DNA of 64,000 bases. Source: Juglans regia (lineage: Eukaryota; Streptophyta; Magnoliopsida; Fagales; Juglandaceae). The notes below the pieces were generated by a model, which searched no databases, was not told where the DNA came from, and saw only the letters and a list, made by a program, of their open reading frames with translations. A program made the position numbers and the translations under genes. How positions within the stretch are numbered: the first letter of the stretch is position 1; each line of letters opens with the position of its first letter. Positions 44,301-56,553 of this stretch are shown in pieces. The stretch is from the NCBI RefSeq assembly GCF_001411555.2, contig NC_049904.1:21155370-21219369 (forward strand), written 5' to 3'.

Positions 44301-45671
44301 ATGCATGTCATGTTGTGAAATGTTATCTGTTTCATTTATGTCTCGACGTATGTCATGTTTGTTGTCTTAGGTTCATGCCACATTACGCTACATTAGGACT
44401 TCTGTCTTTTCGTATTCATGTCATCTCGTCTCGAATATAGTTTGTGTACCTCGAGAACAGTTTTGTTAAGTTATTCATATCAATCACGACCATAAGTATT
44501 AGGATGGGGTAATATCCTAGTAGAACTCATTTGTTCATACTAGAGTGTCTAAATAGATGTGAAATTCTCTGGGTTGACGAAGTATAGTTAACAGGTTGCG
44601 AATAGGGCCTAACTAGCTGGTCATCGGAGCGTGCCAGGCACTAACGCCGATGGAGCCACTTTATTTTACGTGTGTCGGCAGTAAGTGTGGCACAAACAAA
44701 TCATGGGGCCACAACAACTGTGGAGCATGAAGTATGGGACCACAACAACTATGGAGCATACACTACATGAGACACAGCAATTGTGACACGTAGAATACGT
44801 AAGGCCACAGCAATTGTGGAGTACATATTAACACACTCACAGCTGGTATAGACACATGTGTTGTGATGCGGTAATCGGCATGGACACACGGCTCAAGGGG
44901 ACCCTTGTAGCACCCATATGATCACTTTTTAATTAAGTCTACTAAGAAAGATTCCAAGTTCATGAATTTCACGTTCAAGTCATGTTTCACGTTATTTTAT
45001 GTTCAAGTTTACGTTCATGTCAAATTTCAAGTTTATGTCATGTCAAGCTAAGTTTCAGTTTCAGTTCAAGTTATGTCAGCTCATGCCATGTTATGTCAAG
45101 TCACGTTATGCTTATTATTTCATGCCATATTATGTCAACTCATGTTATGCTTATTATTTCATGCCATGTTATGTCAGGTTATGTTATGTTTACTATTAAC
45201 TTTGATTATGCACTCATGCATTTATCGTCATGCATGCATCATTAACCAGTGTGATGGTTTTTGTTAACTTGCTGAGATTTGTAATCAAATTTCACTGTGG
45301 TAGTCCCAACTACCATTCCCTCCGAATGGTAGATCCTGTTACAGGATCTGAAGGAGAACCGGGAGTCAACCAACTGGAAACGGTCGACTAAGCGACGGTG
45401 CAACTTAGATGTAGTTGCCTTAGGTTACTACTTGTATTTTGTGTAGTTCAATCTCCAGCACTCTTTTGTTCACAACCATTTTGGACTAGTGTTGTGATAT
45501 CAGTTGTTTGTATTGCTTAAAAAAAATTATCTGCTGTGAATATTGTATAATGCTAGATGCATGTTAGGAACATTGCATCTTATATGTCATGAAGGGGCAG
45601 GTAACCTTGTGTTGCAAGTTCCGACGCTTCAGATGTCCGTCCGATCCCAAGCGGAGTCTATGGGCGTCATA
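41313..45671 (+). mobile_element. 4.36 kb solo LTR of a Ty3/gypsy element inside LINE 1
   Basis: Starts TGTAATAGCCC (41313) and ends GGGCGTCATA (45671), near-inverted ends. A perfect 5-bp duplication, GAATT, flanks it at 41308-41312 and 45672-45676. There is no gag, pol, primer site or second LTR inside, so it is a single LTR left by LTR-LTR recombination. The length and the TGTAATAGCCC start suggest the Del/Tekay chromovirus group. Internal features include AT-rich TCATG- and ATGTCATGTTATGTC-rich stretches (44050-44370, 45000-45240) and a conserved-looking block near 45330-45440. Frames at 42133-42788 and elsewhere have no domain. The last base (A after T, instead of CA) suggests wear. The LINE coding order continues across it. 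Confidence 0.85.
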
Positions 45672-45676
45672 GAATT

Positions 45677-46439
45677 AATTGAAGGATTCAAAGATTTCAA
45701 GATCTGTACATCCTTTTCCACTAACCCGGAATCCTTATGAATCTTAATACCCACCCAATTAATCCAATACTTTATCGATCTCCATAGAACCTGAACCTTC
45801 TCTTTCCTTCCTTCCATTCTAGCTGTACATCGCCACTTCCATGTAAATTCCATGTGATGATGACAGGTATAACTCCAATAAGATTACCTAACTGAGATGA
45901 TTTCGATGCTCTTCGAAACCAAGCCTTAGCAATTGCCCTCCAAGACCGGAACAGGACAAATGGGATACCCAAAGTATTTGAACTAAACTTCCATATAGCC
46001 TTAGCAATATTCCCACTATATAACACATGATTAATATCCTCAAAGGCACATTCCCGACAGCATTCACATTTCGAGACTAAAGGCACATAATGTCTCCTTA
46101 TACAATCATCCATAGCAAGGCATGAGTTTAAGGCCTTCCACATAAGCACACAAAATTTCTTTGGTAAAGCCGAATTCCAAATCCAATCCGACCATTGACA
46201 TTTAGGATTACTAATCCGAACAAATGACCAGGCTGTTTAGCCGTGAAAGACCCATCCGAATTCTCTAACCAAATAAGCTGATCCTTACTTGTCCTCCTAC
46301 TACTAATTTCATTTGCTATCTCATCCGTTTTCTCAGGCCCTACTAGCTGCTCAAGTTGTTCCATATCCCAATCGTTATTAATCATACAATTCTTCACCTT
46401 CAATTCTGGATCTCCCACCATCGGATACTGCTCCATCAA
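45677..46439 (-). pseudogene. ORF2 of LINE 1, zf-RVT part, cut by the solo LTR
   Basis: Frames at 46439-46128 and 46149-45772 give QLIWLENSDGSFTAKQ, then MLMWKALNSCLAMDDCIRR, CECCRECAFEDINHVLYSG and AIWKFSSNTLGI, the zinc-binding region (PF13966) found near the end of plant L1 ORF2. The sequence ends at the target site GAATT (45672-45676). It resumes after the solo LTR with the RNase H domain at 41312. Confidence 0.8.
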
Positions 46440-46811
46440 AGGTCCAGAATTAAGCCAACTATCTCTCTAGAACGACACATTCCCCTCCCTAATCTTTCAC
46501 TTGGAACGTGAAAGTACAACAAGAATCTCTTTTACAATTGCTTTCTAGAACCCAGTGCCTCTGGACGGACTAATCTCCATCGGATGCTGTCCATGCATGT
46601 ATTTAGCACAAAAAAATATTTTCCATAAAGAATATGAACACAACAAACTCTAAGCAAATTTAAGATGCAATGATCTTTGTACATCAACAAAGCTTCGCAA
46701 ACCAACCCTTCTCTCATCCACAGGTTTGCATAATCTTTCCCATTTAATCAATTTCCTCTTGGGACTCTCATTAATTGAGCCCCAAAAGAAAGTGCTAAAT
46801 AATTTATTAAT

Positions 46812-47896
46812 CTAGAGCAACACTAATTTCGGAACCTGCATCACAGATAACAAGTGAACCGGCATACTCGACAACACATGCTTTAATAAGATGACTTTCG
46901 CCCCTGTGGAAAGAAAATTCAACTTCCAATTTTCAATTTTCTTCTGAATTTTTTGAATAGCATCATGGAAATGAATTAACTTCAATCTGCCAGAAACAAT
47001 AGGCACCCCTAAGTACCTGATCAGGAACACCCCTTCTGAAAACTGTGTAGTCAATAAGAGATGTCGACGTCTAGCATAATTAATTCTTTTGGAGAAAAAA
47101 AATAGATGATTTGGCGCTATTTACCTATTGACCTGACCACTCAGCATAAATACGAAGAACTTCAACAATCTTTGAAATTGAAGACTTCCCTCCATTTGCG
47201 AAAATTGCCATGTCATCAGCATATAAAATATGAGAAATAACACGACCATGTCTAGGATGAGAGAAACATTTAATTCTACCCATCTCAAATTTCCTTTTTA
47301 ACAACCGAGAGATAACTTCTTCTACTAAAATAAACAAATGAGGAGATAGAGGGTTCCCTTGACAAAGACCACGTTCACCCTTAAAAAATCATTTTGCAAT
47401 GCCATTCATTACCACAGAATACCAAGACGAAGTAACACATTGAACTTACAGATGACAAACCTTTGGAGAAAACCCAAAAGCTTTCAAAATATGAAATAAA
47501 AAAATCCCAGTCAATCGTGTCATAAGCTTTTGCAAAATCAATTTTCATCATAATATTTCCTCCTCGAGCTAGCTTATTAATATCATGAATAAGCTCTTGA
47601 GTAAGAGTAATATTTTCAAAAATACTTCTACCCGGCAAAAAAACTCATTGTTCCATGGAAATAATCCTACTAAAAATTGAAGTAAATATGTTCACTAAAA
47701 TTTTAGACCAAATTTTATAAACCACTGAACAGAGACTAATGGGCCCAAAATTCCCAAATGACGTAGGATTCTGGACTTTTGGAATTAAGACAATATAAGA
47801 GGCAAAGTAAAATCTTGGTAATGCACACGCAGCCTCATGAATATCTTCTAGCGAGATAAGTACTCTGCCATTAGAGAGCTTCATTTCCATCACCAC
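46812..47896 (-). pseudogene. ORF2 of LINE 1, reverse transcriptase part
   Basis: Pieces in different frames give IVLIPKVQNPTSFGNFGPIS, then FLPGRSIFENITLTQELIH, MMKIDFAKAYDTIDWDF (first catalytic Asp), HILYADDMAIF (catalytic YADD) and FLIRYLGVPIVSGRL. GPISLC replaces the usual RPISLC. About 150 bp around 47340-47390 holds SLS.P-like remains. Stops and shifts separate the pieces. RT copies the LINE RNA at the nicked target. Confidence 0.82.
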
Positions 47897-48169
47897 ATTA
47901 TGTTCATGATTCTGCAGAGCTTTAAAGAAAGCAGTCGAAACCTCACCATGCGATACCCACTTTTGTTTGACTTGTTGAGCAATACGAGACTCTTCCTTCT
48001 ATAACCAGACATCAAGCTCAACCTTGTTAGCTAAAACATCTGCTTCAACATCTTCTGAGTAGCATTCTTGTAGAATAAATTCACCTTCCTCCACTTTTGC
48101 TTCTAATTCTTTAATATGCTTTCCTGTCCAGCCAAACACCTCCTTATTCCATGTTTTAAGAACCAGTTT

Positions 48170-48993
48170 TCACCTCTTCAATTTTGCAGCAAGTTTCCAC
48201 AAACCTGTACCATTAACCTCCACCTGCCAAGAACTAGAAACACATCTCCAAAAATCTTCATGATTTGTCCACATATAGTGAAATTTAAATGAGGCGTGAC
48301 CATACCTAGCAGATGAAACCGAAAGACCCAAAACCATAGGGGAGTGATTTGAAGTCCTCCTAGGAAGATACTGAATTCTACTCGACGGAAAAAGATCCTT
48401 AAACTTGGAATTACATAAAGCTCTATCCAGTCTAGCCCATAAACGTGCCATTCCTAATTGTCCGTTGCACCAAGAAAAACCATTACCTGAGAAAGGCAAC
48501 ACAACAAATCTGCCACATCAATAAAGGAACAAAAATCCTCCATTGCAATAAGCGTCTTTGGATTTCCCCCTCTTCTCTCACTATCGTTACGTAAGACATT
48601 AAAATCTCCAATAATCACATGAGGAAACTTCAAACTACTAATCCCAAGCAAATCGACCCTCAAAGACCTTCGATCTAAAAACCGGCACTTTGCATAAACC
48701 GCTAAGATCAATAAACTTGAATTAATAAGCAAAGTAAGATGCTGATCCGAAACACCCATAACATCCACCTTCAAACCAGACTTCCAAAAACACCAAATCT
48801 TGCCTGCTTGACTAACATTCGACAAGCACTCATCAAACTCTAGAGACGTCTTCCAATAACCCAAATGAGAATCATCCCTGAATGGTTCCGCAATAAACAG
48901 AATAATGGGTTGTTGCTCTCATAACAGCCCCCTCAAACGTTTTCTCAAGGTGCCAAGACCTCGGATATTGCAAAACAACAATTTATTAATCAT
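48170..48993 (-). pseudogene. ORF2 of LINE 1, endonuclease part
   Basis: The ATG at 48993 overlaps the ORF1 stop. Reading on, FCNIRGLGTLRKRLRG gives the N of the AP-type endonuclease. Then come AEPF, PHVIIGDFNVLRND (metal-binding D and N) and, after a frameshift near 48480, FSWCNGQLGMARLWARLDRAL and RRTSNHSPMVL (the terminal H motif, with N where D is usual). This domain nicks target DNA in L1 retrotransposition. Shifts near 48870 and 48480 disrupt it. Confidence 0.8.
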
Positions 48994-50362
48994 TTATTTT
49001 GCTGAGAGGGCTTGCTAGGAACCCTATAGGAACTATGTAACACACGTTTACTTGGTGACTTTTTTACTACTAATTCAGAATCAGAAGATTCATCTTTTTG
49101 TTTACCAGGGTGAGGAATATTGCCTTCATCGTCAGATTTAGACTCCATAGCAATTGCTTGTTTGAACACCACCATCTGCAATTCTGGCGGGTCTAACTGC
49201 ACAGCACCTTCCGCTACTGGTATAGTCCCACTAGTTTCTGTAATTCTGGGTTCTAACTGCACAACACCTTCAGCAAACGATACTTGATATGTTGTTAATA
49301 AAGATACCAACTCCTCAACTGGTATAGTCCCTCTAGCCTCTCCGCAAATCAACGAGTCTTTCCTCTGCACTGGAGCCTCCATATCTTCGATATCTCCCTC
49401 AGTCTCCAACATTGACTTCCCTACATCCTTGCCTCCAACCAAAACAAGCTCCTCGGTCTCCATGTCTTCCAATACCAAAACAGGGGACTCTGTAGTTTTC
49501 ACCGACTGATCTTTATTAACCTTCGCATCCTCTTCTTTATCCTTTGGCACCAAGATTCTACTAGATTTAATAACCTTCAAACTCTTACTCTCTTTTCCTT
49601 CTTTCATGTTTGCCTTACAAGTCTTTGAATTATGCCCTTGCACCTTGCAAAAAGAAAAAAATGCAGGCAACGTTTCATAATCAACTTCTTGGAAGATGCT
49701 AGTGGGATGCCTTGGCGTTCCAATCCAAATGGAGTGAATCAGCTCCTGGTCTATATTCATTAGAATGCACACCCGTGCACCATCTATGCGAGTTGCACAC
49801 GTGTCGCATTATCTCTCCTCAAGAAGACTACAATCGGTGCAACAATATTCCGTAAGAACAATTCTTGATAAAAGATTCGAAGGTAGCCCGAGTAACATGA
49901 TCCAAATTGGAACCAACGTTGGTCCCTCATCTTCTGTAAAATCTGTTGACCACTGAAAGGGCCTATAAGCAACCCCTTCAGTATTGCAGCTTTCATAGGA
50001 CAAAGACTTTAAGAAATCGTCTTCATTTGAAAATCCCACAAAAACATTTCGAGCCTTCCACATCGCTAAAACTACTTGCTATTTTGAAAGGCCCCACCTG
50101 CTATGAATAAATCTTCTAATGTGATCCAAAGATGGTCTTTGCCTAAAGAATTTTAACATCATAGAGAACTAAAAAGGGACTGTTGAACGGTCCAACCACT
50201 CCTTTGTAAATTGAACGAAAACCTCACTACCAATACATTTAGGTGGCCTGAAAGGAATCGATACCTCAGGGAGAGCCTGAGGAACTTGGAAAACCAATTC
50301 GGCAAAAGTTCTTGGCTTTGCATGCGACGTTGGGGGGGCTGGCTGCCCCCAGCACCATCCAT
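48990..50362 (-). pseudogene. ORF1 of LINE 1: DUF4283 nucleic-acid-binding protein
   Basis: The start at 50362 (MDGAGGSQPP) passes, after a shift in a run of C, into HAKPRTFAELVFQVPQA and PPKCIGSEVFVQF. The DUF4283 core (PF14111) follows: MWKARNVFVGFSNEDDFL, GVAYRPFQWSTDF and PTLVPIWIMLLGLPSNLL. The zinc knuckle region (PF14392 type) is QEVDYETLPAFFSFCKVQGHNSKTC. The first cysteine pair of the CCHC is altered (FCKVQGH where CxxCGxxGH would be usual). The C-terminal third (49600-48990) is hydrophilic and open for 260 codons. The stop TGA at 48992-48990 overlaps the ORF2 ATG. Confidence 0.8.
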
Positions 50363-50470
50363 GCACGTAAAAACTAATGAGCCCTGGGACCAAAGCTATC
50401 CAAAATATCAAGACACTATCTTGGACGCTATCTTAGACCATCTCCATACACATTCCATAACTAGCTAGAA

Positions 50471-50720
50471 TTGGCCATGTTGATGACTTAATGTGAGATG
50501 TGTAATGTAAGAACTAGATAATGCACCAATGCCATGCACATGATTTTACACATAAAGCCATAAATAGATTTTAAGAACAAGTATTGAATAAAGCCATAAA
50601 CATAATTCAAGAACAAGTATATTAGGTTAATGTAGTATGCCTGGGAAAGCAAACACATGAAACCTATTAATGTGTCACAAACATGAAATTAATATTTGTA
50701 AACAAACTTGAGTCTCTACG
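50471..50720. other. 3' flank of LRR kinase copy B
   Basis: Non-coding. The phrase TTCAAGAACAAGTATATTAGGTTAATGTAG (in part) recurs at 30897-30925, so bits of this flank are shared with the region upstream of copy A. Confidence 0.5.
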
Positions 50721-53700
50721 TTAGCCCCCAATATTTTTGAGAAGCTTTAATTTGAACTTGTTAAGCATAGTTGAAATGTTTTTTGTTTCAATACTCTGTT
50801 CAGGTGAATCTGTACAGCAACCCAAAGTTAATCCTATAGTTAATGATATACACTCCTCCATAGCAGCATAATCACTTTCATTTCTTAACAAATTTGCATC
50901 AATAACTTCAACTACTGAAAGGGATAACGCGGTCTCCTCCACCAATTTCTTCAAGCTCATTCCTTCACTAAACATATCATCAGTGAGCTTTTTTTTTTGT
51001 GAAATTTTCCATCAATAAAATGTCAAAACTATACACATCCCCCATGGTAGAAACAACTCCTTCAGATCCATATTCTACAAATGATAAGAAAATAATAGAA
51101 TGAATCGAAGTGTGGAGGTCAATATATTACAAAAAAAAAAAAGAATAAATATGTATATGCATACAACAAGAATGATTATAGAAAGGCATTTTACATTTCT
51201 TGGTGCCATATATCCAATTGTAGCAAGAGTCATGGTTTGTGTGAAAGAAACCCCATCACTTAGGAGTTTTGAAATACCAAAATCAAAGATATGTCCAACC
51301 AAATCTGCATCCAACAGATCATTGTTTGGCTTCAAATCACAATGAACTATAGGTGTTGAATAACCAAGATGAAGGTATTCTAGTGCTGCTGCTACATCAA
51401 TCATTATATTTAGCCTTTGGAACATGTACAAACAAAGGTTTTCGAAATACAACCACATATCCTAGGTTCCCATTAGGCATGTATTCTAGTACCAAGGCCT
51501 TGAAGTCCATGTTGCTACAAGCACTGATGATTTTGACAAGATTTCGGTGTTGAATATTGCATAATATCTAGCATTATATATCAAAATTTTTGAATGCTCC
51601 TTCTAATTGCAAATTTAAAACTTTTATTGCAACATTTGTACCATCGAAGAGTGTTCTTTTATAAATGACCCAAAACTCCCTTCTCCGAGTATGTTGTTTC
51701 CCTTAGAACTTCTTGGTGTGAAATTCTTCTCCATGTTGCCAAAGGTGATATGTCTACGTCACCTGTCAAATTGGCATTCCTCCTTTGGCATAATCTTGTC
51801 CAGGCTAATGAAATGGATGATGCAAGCATTATTAGACCAATTGAAGGTAATATAGACTTTAGTATTTGTGGAAAAGAAGCACCTCCTTTGCAAGGGGAAA
51901 CTTGCAATCGACTCACACCACAGAGTGCCTTGTTTGACATAAATGCTGCAGCTGAGAAGTTTAAAAATGGTCCTCTTGCAGGAATTTCTCCTTGTAGTTA
52001 ATTAAAGGAGACATTTAGATATTTGAGATATAAGAGCCCTTTTAAAGACTTGGGAATTTGACCAGATAAATTGTTATAAGAAAGATCTAAGAACCCCAAA
52101 CCTACCAGTGCACTAAAATGTATTGGAATTGAACCTTCTAGTCGATTGAATGCCATAGAAAGATTGGTTAGATCTTTAATGTCACCAATCGTTACTGGGA
52201 TATTACTAGAAAGTTGATTTGTTGACAAATCCAATATTCTCAAGACATTCATATTTCCAATCTCTAATGCAATATGGCCACTTAGAGAATTTGTTGATAG
52301 GTCGAGCTCCAAAAGATATGAAACCCTCCATAAGCTCAAACCAATTGTAGAAGTCAATTGGTTAAAGCCTAAGTAGAGAGCTCTTAAAGAAGTCATACTA
52401 TTTATGCATGCTGAATATGTCCAGAAAGCTCATTATCGTTTAAACCTAATCTAGACAAACTTCCTAAATGGCATAGGCTAAATGGGATGGGAACTTGTAG
52501 TCTATTGCCACCAAAGTTCAAAACCTGGAGCAGGCGCAATCTTCCAATTGTAGTTGGAATAGATCCTACCATTTAGTTGTCACCCAAGAACAAAGCTATC
52601 AATGTATTTAAGTAGCCAATACTAAGTGGAAAGTTGCCATTAATATTCCATTAATATTGCAATCACTTAGCTGAAGTCTTTCAAGTGAGAGAGACAGGTT
52701 TCCAATGGATTTAGGCAGAAAACCAGTAAGGTGATTGTTGTCCAAAACCAACTTTCTATGATGTATGCACTTTTCCAAAAAACTCAATTCTAGAGATTCA
52801 TTAGTCAAATTATTGAATCCTAGGTTGAGCCACTGGAGGAGCCTCAAATCACCATTCGTGGTTGGAATTGTGCTCGTGAATGAGTTCCAACTCAAGTCTA
52901 TGAGAGTGAGCTAGGAAGCATTGGAAATAGGATTGGGAATTCTTCCTGCAAGTTTATTCTCTCCAAGAATAAGCTGTCGAAGATTTGGAAGGAAGAGGCC
53001 TGCATTTGTTGGGAGATGGTCTAAGAGTTGATTTACCTCCATTGCAATAACTTGTATTGTTGAGATATTGAAGATTTCAAATGGAATTGATCCAGCAAAA
53101 TTGTTGATTGAGATACTAAATATCTCTAGGTTTAGCAGAGTACCAATCTCACTAGGTATTGCACCTGCCATAATATGAATAATAAGTACATTTCAATTAA
53201 CAAAAAAAAGTGGTTGTACTAAATCACACATACAACTTAGCAGTGTGAAAATGACCAAGTGCTAAAAGCAATTAGGTGTAGTTTTCTTAATTGATCCGTG
53301 TCATGTATATATAGGCACAATACATAAAATGGGTAGGTGAATGGATCTGAAGTGACCATCTAGATTGACAGCAAATGATTCTTCTAATTATAAAATGTAG
53401 GCATTAACAAGATACTTAAAATAAATGTTTCTGAATTCTAATTGACATTCTAAGCAAAAAGGGAGGGACTAAGAGAAGGATCAATATGGAATACAATGGT
53501 GTTTTGCTAATCGATTAAAGATTGTGATTGACTAAAATAAGTTTAAAAGATACCTTCAAAGTTGTTGTCACCAAGATACAACTCTGTAAGCATGGTCAAG
53601 TTCCCTATCTCCAAGAGTAGCCTTCCTGTGAAATAATGTCTTGATAGGGATAGAATTTGTAGCTTTTTGTACTTATACAAAGTGGGTGGGAGTTGACCAG

Positions 53701-54515
53701 AAAACTGATTGCCAATGATGGAAAAATATTGTATGTTGGGAAGATTATCAAACATCTGTATTGGTAGCGCACCGGATAGCATATTATTGACGAGGTCAAT
53801 GGCTTCATTGAAGGCATGTTGAAGAAAATTGAGAGCACTGAACCCAAAAGCTTGTTTGCTCCAAGAAAAATTCCTTGCAAGGAAGATATATTGTAGATAG
53901 AGGAAGGTATGAAGGCCAAAAGTTGATTGTATGCAAGACTAATTAGTTGTAGTGAAGATATGGTTGATAAAGATGGTGGAATAGTACCCACAAAACTGTT
54001 ATTATCAAGATACAGATATCGGAGTTTGGTTAGCAACCCCATCCATGAAGGGATTTCTCCGCTAGATTCATTATATCTAAAGTCTAAGAATTCCAACCGA
54101 TGAAGACGAGATAATTCATTTGCAATTGAGCCATGAAAACTGTTGTTTCTGACACTTAAGCTCACAAGAAATGAAAGGTTTCCTATATTCAGAGGAATGG
54201 TACCTATGAAATTGTTACCATAAAGAAATAATTTTTGAAGCTTGGTAACAAAGGCCATCCATGATGGTATTTCTCCACTAAAGTTATTGAATTGGAGGTT
54301 TAAGATTTCTTTCCAATAAAGATTAGAAAACTTGTTTGGTATTGAACCCTGAAAATTGTTATGCGGAGGAATAGTACGTACAAAACCCACATAAGAGAGG
54401 TTCAAGGCTGTTACTCGATGAGGTTCGAAACCACATGTCACATCAACCCAATTGTAGGCCTAGACACTAGTGCTCCAGTTGTGTGTCAAAAGATGGTAAA
54501 GGTCATGAGAAATAG
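50721..54515 (-). pseudogene. LRR receptor-like kinase copy B, decayed
   Basis: Same gene type and order as copy A. Exon 1 is truncated: the signal peptide and most of the N-terminal cap are absent, and sequence starts near WST with a TAG before YNWVDVTC. LRRs run from 54441 to 53554 with a shift near 53800, to a GTATCT donor. Exon 3 begins at 53164 (acceptor GGCAG) after a 389-bp intron. Its LRRs, membrane segment (51900-51800) and kinase (HCDLKPNN, FDFG) lie in several frames (53171-52911, 52895-52608, 52396-51998, 51940-51659, 51458-51075). The donor after YMAP has lost its GT (CACCAAGAAATG against CACCAGGTGATG in copy A). The last exon (about 51083-50721) has a shift in an A-run. This is a clear pseudogene. 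Confidence 0.88.
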
Positions 54516-55576
54516 TCTGAGAATATTTTATTGCGTCGCATTTCCAAACAGACCGTAACAATAGTACCCAATGCATAGCTTGACTTAAGATTGTCGTGCA
54601 CTAGGGGCTAGAAAAATTAAGATATTCCAATGGAAAGTCATTCAAGATGTTTCTTAATTGGGCATGTACTCTAGCACCCAAGCGTCTAAAGTCGAGATTA
54701 CTATTGGAATCAGTATCAATGAATGTGATCAAATGGATATGACAAAGTTAATGCATTATATATTATTTTTTAGTAATGATCAAATGGATATGACATAGTT
54801 AAGCCTTGCTGCTTCGTAACGAACAACCTTAGATGACATGCGGGTTGAGATTTTTAAAACTTTTTTGTTGAAACAGTTTCAATCGTTCGGAAAGAGGTAG
54901 ATTAATAGATTCTATGTTGATAGTATTATACTATCTTGAGTGGTAAAATTGAGGTTATTTTAATTCAAGTTTTGATTCTTGTTTAGTTGTTTTTTTTATG
55001 CAATGAATGGGCTTTTGCATTTTTAGATCAAATTCTCATAATTTTGAGATTTTTGTAGCGTTACTCCATAGTAGACAATATGTAGCTCAGGGCACTGAAT
55101 ATTAGTACTCATAAGTAATATTAATTTCAACATTAAATACAATGTGGGTCACATACTATATCTATTTCATTCAAATTGTAGAAAATATTTGAGTAACAAT
55201 CTTTGTTCGCCGTAGTTTTATTCCAAAATGTCAATCTCTTTACAAACAAATGTGCCAAATGCCCATTCCAAAAATAGTAGGGCATTTCGGATATATACTA
55301 TCTGGTGCCACATTTTCTTGTCCGGGATACATTTTATTAAATCACTCTAGTCCTTCTAGATTTCTCTTATAATGTATTTGGAAATCTGAATACTTATACA
55401 AGATATGATAAATACAACACTTTCATTTCATTTTTATTAGTTTGTGTATTGTCTTTTGGCCATTAGATCAACACTTTTTTTAAGAAGAATAAATTCAGTT
55501 ATTGATTGATAACACTACATCTTCATTATCATCCCTCACTTACATATGCTTAGGAGACAAAAAACCAAATAAAAAA
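54516..55576 (-). promoter_or_regulatory. Former upstream region of copy B, proximal part
   Basis: Parts match 29790-30400 upstream of copy A, such as ACTATATCTAT near 55155 and TGGATATGACAAAGTTAATG near 54736. Directly at the broken gene start, 54520-54590 resembles the MITE-like piece near 34690-34720, so an insertion or exchange may have removed the signal-peptide exon. No gene is seen. Confidence 0.5.
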
Positions 55577-56553
55577 ATCAATCTCACTTGGCTAAATATA
55601 ATAACTATACAAGTCAAAGTATATAATTAATATATTCCAATTGTAAGCTTGAGCACTCACAATCGATTCTTTATCCTATCCTTAAAAGTACAAATCCAAA
55701 ACTCACTTTTTCTATTTTATACAGACTTTTACAATATGTCATCCACCAGCTTATCTATTTGTTCTCTATATCATTTATATATTCTTTTTTTATTCTTTTT
55801 AAATATTTCATTTCTACCAAAAAATTTACAATATCCATATATTTTTTTATATTTAAAATTTATTTTTGTACACAATGTAAAATAATTTAGTCCTATACGC
55901 GTAAAACAAAAATATATAAACCAAATAAAAATGGAAAATAAAATCAAAATATGAAAAAAATTGGTTTAAAAATATTTTCAAGGTATTTTTTAGAAGAAAA
56001 TAAAATATGTGTTTTAAATGATGAACAATAAAAAGAATTTTCTTAAATGATAAAAATAAAAATAAAAGAAAATAAGGGAGTAAATTAAATATCAATAATA
56101 ATAATAAAATTCAAAATGAACAGTACCCATTACATGTAGCGGGTTACTGTAGCTAATTGTATTTTACAATTCCTTTTACAAAATCAGATGGAACTCCTTT
56201 TTAGAACAATTCTTCAAATTATTTACATTTTTTGTATAATACAAAAGACATTGAGAGTTCTCTTAGACTTGACTTGAATGCATCCTTCTCGAGTGACAGC
56301 TTTTCAGCCCGACATCTTAAATGATAACTTTTAAGGTGTCCTAGTTTTTTTCAAAATGGCTCCCGTTTTGGACATTAGCGACAAACCCAAATAAATCCAC
56401 TAGAGCCAAAAATCTAGCAATGCCCAACCCAAGTCCAAGACTAATATAAGTGGACAATTTGTGAGCTTCCATGTTATTGAACTTCTAGCCTATAAAAAAG
56501 TCCTTGAACTTCTAGGAATAAAGTCCTCAAACTTCCACATTTAGGAAACTCAA
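55577..56553 (-). promoter_or_regulatory. Distal upstream region of copy B (copy 3 of the shared block)
   Basis: Matches 9-250 and 880-911, with a 612-bp MITE (55651-56262) inserted. It lacks the segment that corresponds to about 250-880. Similarity ends after AAACTCAAAATCTTG at about 56553, where unrelated sequence starts with GACCCGGACTCC. Confidence 0.6.
55651..56262. mobile_element. 612-bp MITE with an empty site in the paralog
   Basis: The ends are GAGCACTCACAATCG and, from the other side, GAGAACTCTCAATGTC, an imperfect inverted repeat of about 13 bp. The paralog at about position 75 reads TGTAAGTTAGACTTG without it. The interior is AT-rich with chance frames of 78 and 80 codons. The GAGC.CTC.CAAT end resembles common plant hAT- or Mutator-type MITEs. 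The target duplication is short or eroded (TT/TT). Confidence 0.7.

Larger units (their letters stand above)
40441..50470 (-). mobile_element. LINE 1 (plant L1 type), minus strand, split by a solo LTR
   Basis: The T-run at 40441-40452 is the poly(A) tail on the minus strand. The element then runs to about 50470, and without the inserted solo LTR (41313-45671) it is about 5.7 kb, full length for a plant L1. ORF1 (DUF4283 and a zinc knuckle) is followed by ORF2 (endonuclease, reverse transcriptase, zf-RVT, RNase H). ORF1 and ORF2 overlap by ATGA. Many stops and frameshifts make it inactive. No target duplication could be found, because the 5' boundary is not sharp. Confidence 0.85.

Noticed and set aside
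55649..56095. Hydrophobic frames of 78 and 80 codons
   Set aside because: They are Phe/Ile/Leu-rich translations of the AT-rich interior of a MITE.
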